A DNA stretch of 30,392 nt from JANQIV01 sp050117315 (GTDB taxonomy: Bacteria > Bacteroidota > Ignavibacteria > Ignavibacteriales > Melioribacteraceae): assembly GCA_050117315.1 (NCBI GenBank), contig JASFMY010000082.1, positions 1-30,392 on the forward strand, given 5' to 3'. Every line of letters starts with the position of its first letter. Within the stretch, counting starts at the first letter, position 1. Below the pieces are notes generated by a model. The model saw nothing but the letters and a program-made list of their open reading frames with translations. It did not search any database and was not told where the DNA came from. Both the position numbers and the translations under genes were made by a program. Shown here piece by piece: positions 17,345 through 25,131 of the stretch.

Positions 17345-17420
17345 CTTCTTAATCTTTATTCTAATCGTAATCATACTCATCTTTTTCCCTATCTGAGTAT
17401 GATTACGATTAAGAAGTTAT
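17345..17420. repeat. Dispersed TTAATC-rich inverted repeat, family B, copy 2
   Basis: TAATCGTAATCATACTC (17362-17378) and GAGTATGATTACGATTA (17395-17411) are perfect 17-bp inverted arms around a T/C-rich loop; CTTCTTAATC and GATTAAGAAG extend the pattern. It lies between nadC and nadA. If transcribed it forms a strong stem that could reduce or process the nadC-nadA message. It is the most symmetric of the three copies. Confidence 0.85.
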
Positions 17421-17428
17421 GAAAATGC

Positions 17429-18271
17429 TTATAAAATATATTGCCCAATATCCAGCGCTTTAACCGAATGTGTAAGAGCGCCGACGGAAATATAATCCAC
17501 CCCGGTTTCAGCCACTTCTTTTATTCTTTGTAAATGCATTGAACCGGATGCTTCTATTTTTGCCATGCCGTTAACCATTTCAACAGCTTTTGCCATTTGG
17601 GATGTTTCCATGTTGTCCAGCATTATTATATCAACTTCAGCATTTAACGCTTCTTTTACTTCTTTTAGATTTGTGGTTTCCACTTCTATTTTTACTGCTT
17701 CGCTGATGTTGGCTCTCGCTTTTTCTACTGCTTTGGTAATAGTTCCCGCAGCTTTAATGTGATTATCTTTTATCATTACCATATCATAAAGACCGATACG
17801 GTGATTTGTTCCGCCGCCCATTTTTACTGCGTATTTATCCAGCAGTCTAAATCCCGGAACGGTTTTGCGTGTATCCAAAATTTTCGTATTTGAACCTTCC
17901 AGCGCGTGAACATATCTTTGTGTTTCACTTGCAATGCCTGAAACTCTCTGCAAAAAATTAAGAGCCGTTCTTTCACCCGTTAATAAGGCACGCAGGTTTC
18001 CTTTCAACTCCGCAATTTTGGTTTTTGATTTTACGGTCTCTCCTTCTTTAACAAGCGGAGTGAATTCAAAATTATCATCCAGTTTCTTGAAGACCATTTC
18101 GGCTACATTCAGCCCGGCAATAATGCCGTCAACCTTTGCGAGAAGGTAACCGCTTGCAGTTTCATTTTCGTCAATTAAAGAGTTTGTAGTTATATCGCCT
18201 GAAGCAATATCTTCTCTTAAAGCGGTTTCTATTAAAGTATCAATCACATTTAGTTCTTGTTCGTTAAACAT
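17429..18271 (-). CDS. nadC: Nicotinate-nucleotide pyrophosphorylase NadC
   Basis: A 280-residue enzyme that converts quinolinate and PRPP to nicotinate mononucleotide and CO2. ATG 18271 with AAAGGACA upstream gives the usual length and leaves 13 bases to the deaminase stop; a start at 18304 would overlap that gene. Family segments: EDIASGDITTNSLI near the N-terminus, ERTALNFLQRVSGIAS, TRKTVPGFRLLDKYAVKMGG, GGGTNHRIGL-type binding loop (here GGGTNHRIGLYDMVMIKDNH), VEVETTNLKEVKEAL and DIIMLDNM. Complete and apparently functional. nadA is downstream after the family B hairpin. Confidence 0.96.
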   Translation of the reverse strand: MFNEQELNVIDTLIETALREDIASGDITTNSLIDENETASGYLLAKVDGIIAGLNVAEMVFKKLDDNFEFTPLVKEGETVKSKTKIAELKGNLRALLTGERTALNFLQRVSGIASETQRYVHALEGSNTKILDTRKTVPGFRLLDKYAVKMGGGTNHRIGLYDMVMIKDNHIKAAGTITKAVEKARANISEAVKIEVETTNLKEVKEALNAEVDIIMLDNMETSQMAKAVEMVNGMAKIEASGSMHLQRIKEVAETGVDYISVGALTHSVKALDIGQYIL

Positions 18272-18284
18272 TGGGTGTCCTTTT

Positions 18285-19172
18285 TTATTTGACTTTGATT
18301 TCATTTTCTTTAAGAATTATCATTTCTTCGCAATAATCTGAATAAGGTCTTAACTTTTCATAATTGCGATCGAATTTCAAACGGCTGTCTATTTGTTTTA
18401 TTAATGTGTCGGTTGAATTTTCATTGTAATATTTACAAATATATCTTGTATCATAGTCCAATATTTTACAAGCTTCAAGTGTTGGACAAAAATTTTTTGA
18501 ATGAAATACAACCCGGTCATCTGAGCGTTCAACTACCTGAGCTTCCGAGCTATCTATCCCGAATTTACACAGGAGCAATCTATAAGCGGAATCAATTGAA
18601 TCAGCAGTGATAAAATCAAATTCTAATTTGTTTTTATTGAACCATTCCAGCCGACGATTAATTGAATCTGCATTAAAATCTTTCAGTTTTTCAGTAGTAA
18701 CATTTCTCAAATGTTTAATTTCACTTCTTACATCACTGCGGTACAAAATGCTGCACTCATCAAATAAAATATTTTTTTCTACCGTAATTTCTTTTCCGGC
18801 ACGGGCAAATAATTCTTCACAAGTCAGGTTTATTCTTTTACGTCCTTGTTTGATTGCTTCTTCTATTGAATACCCGTAAGCAATGTGGTCAATCCCCGAC
18901 CATAAAATCGCTGCGGAGCACATTGGGCATGGCTCATGTGTTGAAACAAGAATACAGCCGCTAAGGTTTTTCCCAACAATTTTCGAGGCAAGTTTGATGG
19001 CATTAATTTCAGCGTGTGATGTCGGGTCTTTTACTGTTTCTTCAAGATCATGAGCTTTTGAAATAATCTCGTTATCATTTACTATTACAGCGCCAAATCC
19101 ATGGTTGCCTTCTCTTAAACTAATTTTAGCTTCTTTAAGAGCCGCTTCCATAAATTTTTCTGAGTTTGTCAT
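18285..19172 (-). CDS. Nucleoside/guanine-type deaminase with a C-terminal cysteine-rich domain
   Basis: A 295-residue protein. Residues 1-150 are a zinc-dependent cytidine/guanine deaminase domain: H53-A-E55 with the proton-shuttling Glu, and P81-C82-P83-M84-C85. The next ~145 residues are not part of the usual deaminase; they hold RRLEWFNKN, then FHSKNFCPTLEACKILDYDT, and LRPYSDYCEE, with C229, C235, C246 and C281 well placed to bind a metal or Fe-S cluster. I have an uncertain memory of such a tail in other deaminase and enzyme families, so the fusion may not be unique. The stop is 13 bases before nadC, suggesting one transcript with NAD genes. Substrate unknown; guanine or another purine is likeliest for the N-terminal domain. 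Confidence 0.85.
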   Translation of the reverse strand: MTNSEKFMEAALKEAKISLREGNHGFGAVIVNDNEIISKAHDLEETVKDPTSHAEINAIKLASKIVGKNLSGCILVSTHEPCPMCSAAILWSGIDHIAYGYSIEEAIKQGRKRINLTCEELFARAGKEITVEKNILFDECSILYRSDVRSEIKHLRNVTTEKLKDFNADSINRRLEWFNKNKLEFDFITADSIDSAYRLLLCKFGIDSSEAQVVERSDDRVVFHSKNFCPTLEACKILDYDTRYICKYYNENSTDTLIKQIDSRLKFDRNYEKLRPYSDYCEEMIILKENEIKVK

Positions 19173-19272
19173 TTACTTCTCAGTCTTTTTTCGTAAAACA
19201 TTGGGTATCCTTTATATATAATAGTTTATTTGTTTTCTATGATTTTAACAACTTCTTGGAAATTTCTCCATT

Positions 19273-20091
19273 CTATCTCAATGTTATTTTTTCCCAGCTT
19301 AATATTTTTTCCGTGTTTAACCTTAGCTTCTCTAAATCAGATTCATATACTTCAAGTGCAGCATGAAGTGAGTGAGAGTTTGCTATTTTGGTTTTCCCCG
19401 AATGAAAAAAATCTTTCAACAAATAAAGTGCTGTTTCAATTATCCAAGGTTCTGGCCTATACCCTCCATGAATGGAGTTATGAGACCAATTATGAATTTT
19501 CTCAATCAAATGAATATCCAATGTACACACCTTATAATATTTTATGTTTTTCTTAAATGCATCAAAATAAACCTTCGCCCTCGTTCTTTGTACTTTGCCA
19601 TTTTCATAAATCAGATTTATCCCCAATATTCTTTTAATTTTATATTCGATAGCTTGTCTAATGAAAAATGGAGTAGATGTGTTTAATACACGATGTTCTT
19701 CATCATGAAAACCGGGTTTACCATTCCAGAAAATGTTTTGTGCTAAATCATAATAAAAATTTGTTATGTGAGTATTAGTGTTGATGATTAACCATGAATA
19801 ATCTTGATTGTTATCGAAATAAGTCACAAAATTTTTTAGGTCACAAATAAAATCTAAAAGCACTTTAGTTCGGATTTTATTTATACCATCTTTTTCAAAC
19901 CTATATATAACTCGGCTCAAACTCTTTGAAGCGGCAAACAAGTTTGATTTAATATAACTCTCAATATCCTTTTCGCTAATCGTATCATTAACAAAAATCC
20001 ACTGGTATATAAATCTATCTTTCAATGTTTTTTTACAAATATTACTACAAAGACTTTCCAAATATTTTTGAAAAGATAGTAGTTTAACCAC
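19273..20091 (-). CDS. Hypothetical protein (272 aa), accessory-like
   Basis: A 272-residue, Lys/Asn/Ile/Phe-rich protein starting at GTG 20091 with a weak ribosome site. It is mostly helical by composition, with no signal peptide or membrane segment. A conserved-looking patch is HNWSHNSIHGGYRPEPWIIE near residue 210, and HDEEHRVLN around 130. Pairs of His with Arg/Pro and a preceding helix could be a ligand site or a HEPN-like arrangement, but no R-x4-H motif in the proper place is clear. I do not recognise a family. The base composition is more AT-rich than neighbouring housekeeping genes, which suggests transfer. Confidence 0.75.
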   Translation of the reverse strand: MVKLLSFQKYLESLCSNICKKTLKDRFIYQWIFVNDTISEKDIESYIKSNLFAASKSLSRVIYRFEKDGINKIRTKVLLDFICDLKNFVTYFDNNQDYSWLIINTNTHITNFYYDLAQNIFWNGKPGFHDEEHRVLNTSTPFFIRQAIEYKIKRILGINLIYENGKVQRTRAKVYFDAFKKNIKYYKVCTLDIHLIEKIHNWSHNSIHGGYRPEPWIIETALYLLKDFFHSGKTKIANSHSLHAALEVYESDLEKLRLNTEKILSWEKITLR

Positions 20092-20126
20092 AATATCTTT
20101 AGTTTCAATTTTATTATAATTTTTTA

Positions 20127-20150
20127 AGGCTTTAAATGCGTTTAAAGCCT
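20127..20150. terminator. Strong hairpin, terminator-like on the plus strand
   Basis: AGGCTTTAAA and TTTAAAGCCT form a perfect 10-bp stem around TGCG, followed by CCTTGTTTTTTT on the plus strand. No plus-strand gene ends here, and on the minus strand the tract after the stem is A-rich. It lies between two minus-strand genes and may instead be a leader or insulating structure. Confidence 0.55.
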
Positions 20151-20189
20151 CCTTGTTTTTTTAGATTTAACATCATTCAATTTTTTTGC

Positions 20190-20552
20190 CTAAAACACTA
20201 TTGCAACCATCCCCAATACATAAGTCCCAACCGAAGAAATCCTATGACTAATTTTTATAACCGGATTAACATTTTCACTGCTGATTAAAATAGAACCGTT
20301 TATTACCGATACTACAAAAAATATTATACATGCTATTGCAAAAACTTTAGTTACCATTGCCGGATTATTGTGCCTCATATTATTATAAAAAATAAAACAA
20401 AATAAAATACCAATAGCAAAGGAGCAGATTTTATACAGTGTTGATAATACGTTATTGTAAGGAGAACCCTTCACGGTTAATATTATTCCAATAACTAAGG
20501 ATATTACACTAAGGACAATAACCGGGATGAGTATATTGTTGTTTACATTCAT
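20190..20552 (-). CDS. Small four-helix membrane protein
   Basis: A 120-residue protein that is almost entirely four hydrophobic segments: IPVIVLSVISLVIGIILTV, LYKICSFAIGILFCFIFY, VFAIACIIFFVVSVINGSIL and ISSVGTYVLGMVAIVF. ATG 20552 is chosen because GGAAGAAT is directly upstream; an ATG at 20579 has no ribosome site. No charged or catalytic motif is evident and I recognise no family. It sits 32 bases downstream of the racemase-like gene in the same direction, so it is probably cotranscribed. Confidence 0.75.
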   Translation of the reverse strand: MNVNNNILIPVIVLSVISLVIGIILTVKGSPYNNVLSTLYKICSFAIGILFCFIFYNNMRHNNPAMVTKVFAIACIIFFVVSVINGSILISSENVNPVIKISHRISSVGTYVLGMVAIVF

Positions 20553-20584
20553 ATTCTTCCAAAACCTCTGGGGATGCATTAAAT

Positions 20585-21274
20585 TTATACTATTGCATGT
20601 TTTAAAGCTGCTCTCGCCAACAGTCTTGTTGAATCCAAAACCGGTAAAGATGATTCCTCCGGTAAAACAATTAAAGGAATTTCAGTACAGCCGAGTACAA
20701 CAGAATCACATCCTTTGGATTTTAGATCATCAATTACAGATAGAAAATATTTTTTTGATTCAGATTTGATAACCCCGTAAACAAGTTCATCAAAAATTAT
20801 GTTGTTAATTTGATTTCTTTCTTCTTCAGTTGGTGTTAAGTAATTGATATTTTTTTCTGTCAGCTTTTCAGGGTAAACAGGTCCTTCCATTAAAAACTTG
20901 GTGCCGAGTATTCCAATTTTTTTATAATTATTTTCTTCCGCAACTTTTGCAACTTCTTCGGCAATATGCAGCCACGGCAAAGGCGATTTTTCAATTACTG
21001 TTGGGAATGATTGATGAATAGTATTGTCGGGGCTAATCAAAAAATCTGCCCCGGCTTTGGTTAACTTCTCAGCAGACATCAACATCAATTCGGCAACACC
21101 GTCCCAATCATCTTTTTCTATAAACTTCATATATTCGTTTAACGGAATACCGTGAAGGCTTACTTCGGGATGAGCATGTTTCCCCAGGTGCTTTGAACCT
21201 TCGTTACAAATTGTCTGATAGCAAAGCGCTGCACCTTCGTAACTGCAAGCAACTATTCCAATATGTTTTGCCAT
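20585..21274 (-). CDS. Aspartate/glutamate racemase family protein lacking the first catalytic Cys
   Basis: A 229-residue cytoplasmic protein beginning MAKHIGIVACSYEGAALCYQ with GAGG before ATG 21274. It has the two-domain Asp/Glu racemase pattern. The second catalytic site is normal (VLGCTEIPLIV, C196). At the first site, where the family has C-N-T, this protein has S-P-D-N-T-I-H with Asp83. Related proteins with P-D-N-T exist to my recollection, so it may be a subfamily. A two-base mechanism with Cys/Cys is then unlikely; it could act as an isomerase of another type or on another substrate. Confidence 0.85.
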   Translation of the reverse strand: MAKHIGIVACSYEGAALCYQTICNEGSKHLGKHAHPEVSLHGIPLNEYMKFIEKDDWDGVAELMLMSAEKLTKAGADFLISPDNTIHQSFPTVIEKSPLPWLHIAEEVAKVAEENNYKKIGILGTKFLMEGPVYPEKLTEKNINYLTPTEEERNQINNIIFDELVYGVIKSESKKYFLSVIDDLKSKGCDSVVLGCTEIPLIVLPEESSLPVLDSTRLLARAALKHAIV

Positions 21275-21378
21275 AAAATTCCTCTTAGTTTTATATTTTA
21301 TCAAAATTCGGTGTTTTTCATGTTCATTTATAAATTATCATCTATGTATCATTTCAAGCAACTTATTCTTCGCAATTT

Positions 21379-21409
21379 ATGCGGAGAAAGTCCATATTAT
21401 TCTCCGCAT
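21379..21409. terminator. Hairpin after the C1 peptidase gene
   Basis: ATGCGGAGAA and TTCTCCGCAT form a perfect 10-bp stem with an 11-base loop. The T-run (ATTTTTAT) is on the plus-strand side, so as an intrinsic terminator it would face right; for the minus-strand peptidase it may still block or stabilise the message 3' end. Confidence 0.55.
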
Positions 21410-21449
21410 ATTTTTATCTGTGGCAACCTCCGAGATGTTAGAGTAATTT

Positions 21450-22571
21450 CTAAAATCCCAGCTTTTCTCTTAAATCTTTAGGTACTGCATCTTTATGAAC
21501 CATAAAAGCAATGGTTTTCATTTTGAAATATTTTTCCGACATGTACCAGTAACCGTCGTAACCTTTCTCTTCGGTTCCCCATGAGTTTTTTGTGTAAAAG
21601 AATTCTGTACCGTTCTGGTTTTCAGCTAACCCGGTGATGTGCATTAAATGGTCGTCGTTAACTTCGTAGCTGTCAAAACCTTTTTGACGGATTTCCTGTG
21701 TTACAATAATTTCTTCTTCGGGCTCTGTTACTTTTTCATCTTCTTTTCTTTCCTCTACCGGGTAAACGGCATATCCTTCCTTGTAAAAATGTTCTTTACC
21801 CGTATCGCCGTCCCACGCAATTGAATATCCGATCTGCAATACATTTTTTGCAATGCGAACAAAATCATCTAAAGGAATGTTGTAATATTCGTCCATCGAC
21901 CAGTTATCCGGCACCTCCAGAATTACCTTTTCATAAAACGGGTAGTTTGAATAGGAAGTAAACTCAACATAATCATCGGGATTTATGCCTAGATATTCCC
22001 GGAAACTTTTAGGTGTATATGTTTTACCGTTGTATTCAAACTCTTCAGGATTTTCTCCAAGGTAAACATCAAGTATTGCGTTAAATGCATTCTGCCATAA
22101 GTCAGAAATTTTTTTTCTATTATTTTTTGTCACACCGTTTAAAAATCCTTTTAAAGCCAAATCCAGTTCAGCGTGATCGTGTTTATCAGGATTTGCAAGT
22201 TTGCCGGGGAAAACTTTCTGTGGCACTATCCCGTATTTTTTTATAGTTATCATTACATCATGCGCCTGCCCGCCGGGGCCAAAGTTATACTTTCCGTGAA
22301 AACGCATATATTTATCAGCTTTAAGGGGATAAATATTTCTCACGACATACATTTCGGATAGATCATGAGTGCCCTTTTCCATTCTGATCAATTCGGATTC
22401 CAAGAAAGATTGGGTTGCAAAACACCAGCACGTACCGGATGACCCTTGCGATTTTACGGGTGTTGCTTCAACATCATGAATTATTTTGAACTCGTGAACT
22501 TTATTTTCCTGTGAGAAAAGAAGTGAAGAAATAAAAATTGCAACGACAAACAATTTCGAAATAGTTTTCAA
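21450..22571 (-). CDS. Secreted C1 (bleomycin hydrolase-like) cysteine peptidase
   Basis: A 373-residue protein with an N-terminal signal peptide (MKTISKLFVVAIFISSLLFS, then Q), placing it outside the cytoplasm although bleomycin hydrolases are usually cytosolic. Catalytic elements: Q42 and C48 in SQGSSGTCWCFAT, H308 in DDHLMHITGL and N329 in KNSWG. A long insert with an acidic, Glu-rich stretch (EERKEDEKVTEPEEEI) precedes the His. The start codon is TTG 22571, decided by AAAGGAG seven bases upstream; no ATG or GTG lies at a suitable spacing. It probably acts as an aminopeptidase or a peptidase on extracellular peptides. Confidence 0.92.
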   Translation of the reverse strand: MKTISKLFVVAIFISSLLFSQENKVHEFKIIHDVEATPVKSQGSSGTCWCFATQSFLESELIRMEKGTHDLSEMYVVRNIYPLKADKYMRFHGKYNFGPGGQAHDVMITIKKYGIVPQKVFPGKLANPDKHDHAELDLALKGFLNGVTKNNRKKISDLWQNAFNAILDVYLGENPEEFEYNGKTYTPKSFREYLGINPDDYVEFTSYSNYPFYEKVILEVPDNWSMDEYYNIPLDDFVRIAKNVLQIGYSIAWDGDTGKEHFYKEGYAVYPVEERKEDEKVTEPEEEIIVTQEIRQKGFDSYEVNDDHLMHITGLAENQNGTEFFYTKNSWGTEEKGYDGYWYMSEKYFKMKTIAFMVHKDAVPKDLREKLGF

Positions 22572-22843
22572 TATCAGCTCCTTTATTAACTTTCTACCCA
22601 GTTTTATGGGACTCGTATTTTGATTGATTCTTGCTAAAAATTAATAGGAATCATAAAATGAAAATTAGTTTTTTCATTGAGCAAATTTATTTTTAACCCA
22701 TGGCCTAAATTAGCAATTTTTGATGCCAATTTTTTTACCAAACTGGTCATCCTAAATATTTTTTAAAAATTTATTTACTTATGGAAAATAAATTACACTA
22801 TCTAAGCAAACATGCTGGCAAAAAAGTGTATCTTGAATTTAAG

Positions 22844-23230
22844 TTATTCAATTATGCAATCTACTTCCGTTTCAACAAGCCATTCGCTGTTTATAAATCT
22901 GCTTACCTCAACAAATGTACAGGCAGGTTTAATGTTATTAAAAAATTCACCGTGAGCTTTTGCTGCTTGTTCCCAGTCTTTTATGTTTGTTAACATTATT
23001 CGTGTTCTGATTACATTTTCTAATTTTCCGCCGACATCTTCAATTGCTTTCTTTGATATTTCAAAACATCTTTTTGTTTGAGTAAACGGATCATTTGTTC
23101 CTACGGTTGAACAGTCATCGTTAATCGGGGCTGTACCTGCGACTGCGATAGTATTGGCTATCTTAACAGCTCTTGAGAAGCCGATTATATCTTCGTATTT
23201 AGAACCGGAAGAAATATTTATTCTTTTCAT
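22844..23230 (-). CDS. RidA/YjgF/Rid family protein
   Basis: A 128-residue protein. Rid proteins are trimers that hydrolyse reactive enamine/imine intermediates to keto acids. Family features: ISSGSKYEDIIGFSRAVKIA at the N-terminus, VAGTAPIN, the Arg-containing RTRIMLTNIKDW, and the C-terminal EWLVETEVDCII. ATG 23230 with AAAGGT is chosen over one seven codons earlier. It may be a subfamily outside RidA proper. The 272-bp gap between it and the C1 peptidase gene (22572-22843) shows no gene or clear signal. Confidence 0.92.
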   Translation of the reverse strand: MKRINISSGSKYEDIIGFSRAVKIANTIAVAGTAPINDDCSTVGTNDPFTQTKRCFEISKKAIEDVGGKLENVIRTRIMLTNIKDWEQAAKAHGEFFNNIKPACTFVEVSRFINSEWLVETEVDCIIE

Positions 23231-23432
23231 TTTATACCTTTTTGTTTGCATTTATAAAGTACTTCAAATAATTTTTAAATGTATTACTCTACAAAAAATT
23301 GAGAAATAATTTAATTAATCTTTGTGTCTTTTTTGTGGACTTCGTGAAATCAAAGTGTAGGTTACACGAAGATACACTTCCGAAGGAATGGCTATGCCAG
23401 AAGCAGGCGCAAAGAATCACGAAGGAAAAAAC

Positions 23433-24431
23433 ATGAAAAATTTTATTATTGTATTAACTCTAGTTTTAGTCACAGCATCCTGCAAAGTAGAAGTTGAAAC
23501 AGAACCTGAAAAAGTAACAAACTTTGGGCTTGTTCTTCACGGCGGTGCAGGCAATATTGTGAAAGGCCGTTACACTGCTGAAGAAGAAAAAGAAATTGAG
23601 GACAAATTAAATGAAGCGTTATCAATTGGTTATAATTTATTAAGTAACGGCAACAGCAGTTTGGATGCCGTTGAAAAAGTAATAAAAATTTTAGAAGACT
23701 CGCCGTTATTTAATGCCGGCAAAGGGGCTGTATTTTCTGCAGATGGGATTAACGAATTAGACGCATCCATAATGGACGGCAAAACTATGAATGTTGGAGC
23801 TGTTGCAGGTATAACAAAAATTAAAAATCCAATCAGCCTTGCCAGGACTGTTATGGAAAAATCACAACATGTAATGATGGTAGGAAACGGAGCTGAGAAT
23901 TTTGCAGAGCAAAACGGTTTTGAGTTTGTCGATCCGGAATATTTTTATACGGGAAAAAGGTGGAAGTCGTTACAGAAAGCCAAAGCATCGGAACGTAAAA
24001 AGAAAAACGATGAAAAATACGGAACAGTCGGCTGCGTAGCTTTAGATAAAAACGGGAACATTGCTGCCGGAACATCAACCGGAGGCATGACAAATAAAAA
24101 GTTCGGCAGAGTCGGCGATTCGCCGATTATCGGCGCGGGCACTTATGCAAACAACAATACCTGCGGAATTTCGGCAACAGGGCACGGTGAATATTTTATC
24201 CGTCTCTCTGTTACGAAAGATATCTCGGACTTAATTGAATATGCCGGACTTAGTTTGGAAGAAGCCGCAGATAGTGTTATTCACAGTAAGCTTGAAAAAA
24301 TAGGAGGAATGGGGGGAGTAGTAGCAATTGATAAATACGGTAATATTGTTATGCCGTTTAATACCAACGGCATGTTCCGGGGTTATATTTTGGACGATGG
24401 TAAAGCAGTTGTGAAAATGTATAAAGAATAA
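23433..24431 (+). CDS. Isoaspartyl peptidase/L-asparaginase (Ntn-hydrolase), lipoprotein
   Basis: A 332-residue precursor that should cleave itself before T198 (KYGTVGCVALD), making that Thr the nucleophile for hydrolysis of isoaspartyl peptides and perhaps asparagine. Other family blocks are LHGGAGNI, LEDSPLFNAGKGAVF and ELDASIMDG, plus the downstream STGGM. An N-terminal lipobox (VTASC, C17 after a hydrophobic run) predicts membrane anchoring. ATG 23433 is set by GAAGGA. It is divergent from the Rid gene; the space between has a CTTCGTG/CACGAAG inverted repeat (about 23339-23372). Confidence 0.94.
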   Translation: MKNFIIVLTLVLVTASCKVEVETEPEKVTNFGLVLHGGAGNIVKGRYTAEEEKEIEDKLNEALSIGYNLLSNGNSSLDAVEKVIKILEDSPLFNAGKGAVFSADGINELDASIMDGKTMNVGAVAGITKIKNPISLARTVMEKSQHVMMVGNGAENFAEQNGFEFVDPEYFYTGKRWKSLQKAKASERKKKNDEKYGTVGCVALDKNGNIAAGTSTGGMTNKKFGRVGDSPIIGAGTYANNNTCGISATGHGEYFIRLSVTKDISDLIEYAGLSLEEAADSVIHSKLEKIGGMGGVVAIDKYGNIVMPFNTNGMFRGYILDDGKAVVKMYKE

Positions 24432-24455
24432 AACAGTACAATTAATTTACAACCA

Positions 24456-24532
24456 TCATTCTTAATCTTCCTCTTAACCATAATCTTAATCCCCCAAAAA
24501 TAAGATTAAGAAGATTATGATTAAGAAGAGTA
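24456..24532. repeat. Dispersed TTAATC-rich inverted repeat, family B, copy 3
   Basis: ATTCTTAATCTTCCTCTTAA is answered by TAAGATTAAGAAG and ATTATGATTAAGAAG on the far side of an A/C-rich loop. It follows the asparaginase stop by 25 bases and precedes the DUF1761 gene. Its positions after a gene's stop agree with a transcription-end role, unproven. Confidence 0.75.
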
Positions 24533-24581
24533 AGAAAAAAGTCTAAAGGCAACATTAACAATAAATAAAGTGGAGGGGACT

Positions 24582-24992
24582 ATGGGGCACGTAGATATAA
24601 ATTATATTGCTGTGTTGGTAAGTGCTTTAGCTGCATTTATTATCGGCGGTATCTGGTATGGGCCTTTGTTCGGCAAAGCTTGGATGGCTGCAGTTGGTAA
24701 AACCGAAGAAGAAATTAAAAAAAATTTTAACCCGGCCAAAACATACGGACTTTCATTTTTAGGTCATATAGTTGTTGCTTACGTATTGGCAAGATTATGC
24801 GGTTATGTAGATGCCGATACTATCGGGGAGGGATTAAGATTAGCATTTTTACTCTGGCTTGGTTTTACTGCAGCTACTTTTTTTATTAATGAGTTGTTCG
24901 AAGCAAAATCTTTTAAGCTGCTGATTATAAATATCGGTTTTTATTTGGTTTTTGTTTTGGTCGCTTCGGTAATCTTAGTTTCCTGGAGATAA
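24582..24992 (+). CDS. DUF1761 family membrane protein
   Basis: A 136-residue protein with four hydrophobic helices. The N-terminus has YIAVLVSALAAFIIGGIWYG, followed by PLFGKAWM, the signature I associate with the DUF1761 family. The last helix is NIGFYLVFVLVASVILV. No function is established for the family to my knowledge. ATG 24582 has GGAGGGG. It runs parallel to the asparaginase gene but is separated by the family B repeat. Confidence 0.85.
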   Translation: MGHVDINYIAVLVSALAAFIIGGIWYGPLFGKAWMAAVGKTEEEIKKNFNPAKTYGLSFLGHIVVAYVLARLCGYVDADTIGEGLRLAFLLWLGFTAATFFINELFEAKSFKLLIINIGFYLVFVLVASVILVSWR

Positions 24993-25053
24993 ATTATTTC
25001 ATTACTGCAAAGGTGGAAATGTTACTTCCGGCAAATCAAGAACCTAAATATTG

Positions 25054-25098
25054 ATCCCCGAAATTTTTATTTGTCCCGTTAAGGGAAATTTCGGGGAT
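25054..25098. terminator. Long hairpin between convergent genes
   Basis: ATCCCCGAAATTT (25054-25066) and AAATTTCGGGGAT (25086-25098) pair perfectly over 13 bp with a 19-base loop. It separates the DUF1761 gene and the convergent redoxin gene. Only short T-runs follow, so it may be a rho-independent terminator for one side or a plain insulating stem. Confidence 0.65.
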
Positions 25099-25131
25099 TT
25101 AAGGAATTAACTTTGTTACATGCACAATCTG

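Noticed and set aside
19273..20091. HEPN-type toxin or abortive-infection protein
   Set aside because: His-rich and helical patches are suggestive, but no R-x4-H motif is clearly placed, so no such function is assigned.
20127..20150. Hairpin as a terminator of the minus-strand membrane protein gene
   Set aside because: On the minus strand the stem is followed by A-rich, not U-rich, sequence; the T-run is on the other side. Orientation is left open.
22781..22993. Plus-strand open frame over the Rid gene
   Set aside because: It is a short shadow across the real minus-strand gene and has no recognisable domain or ribosome site.
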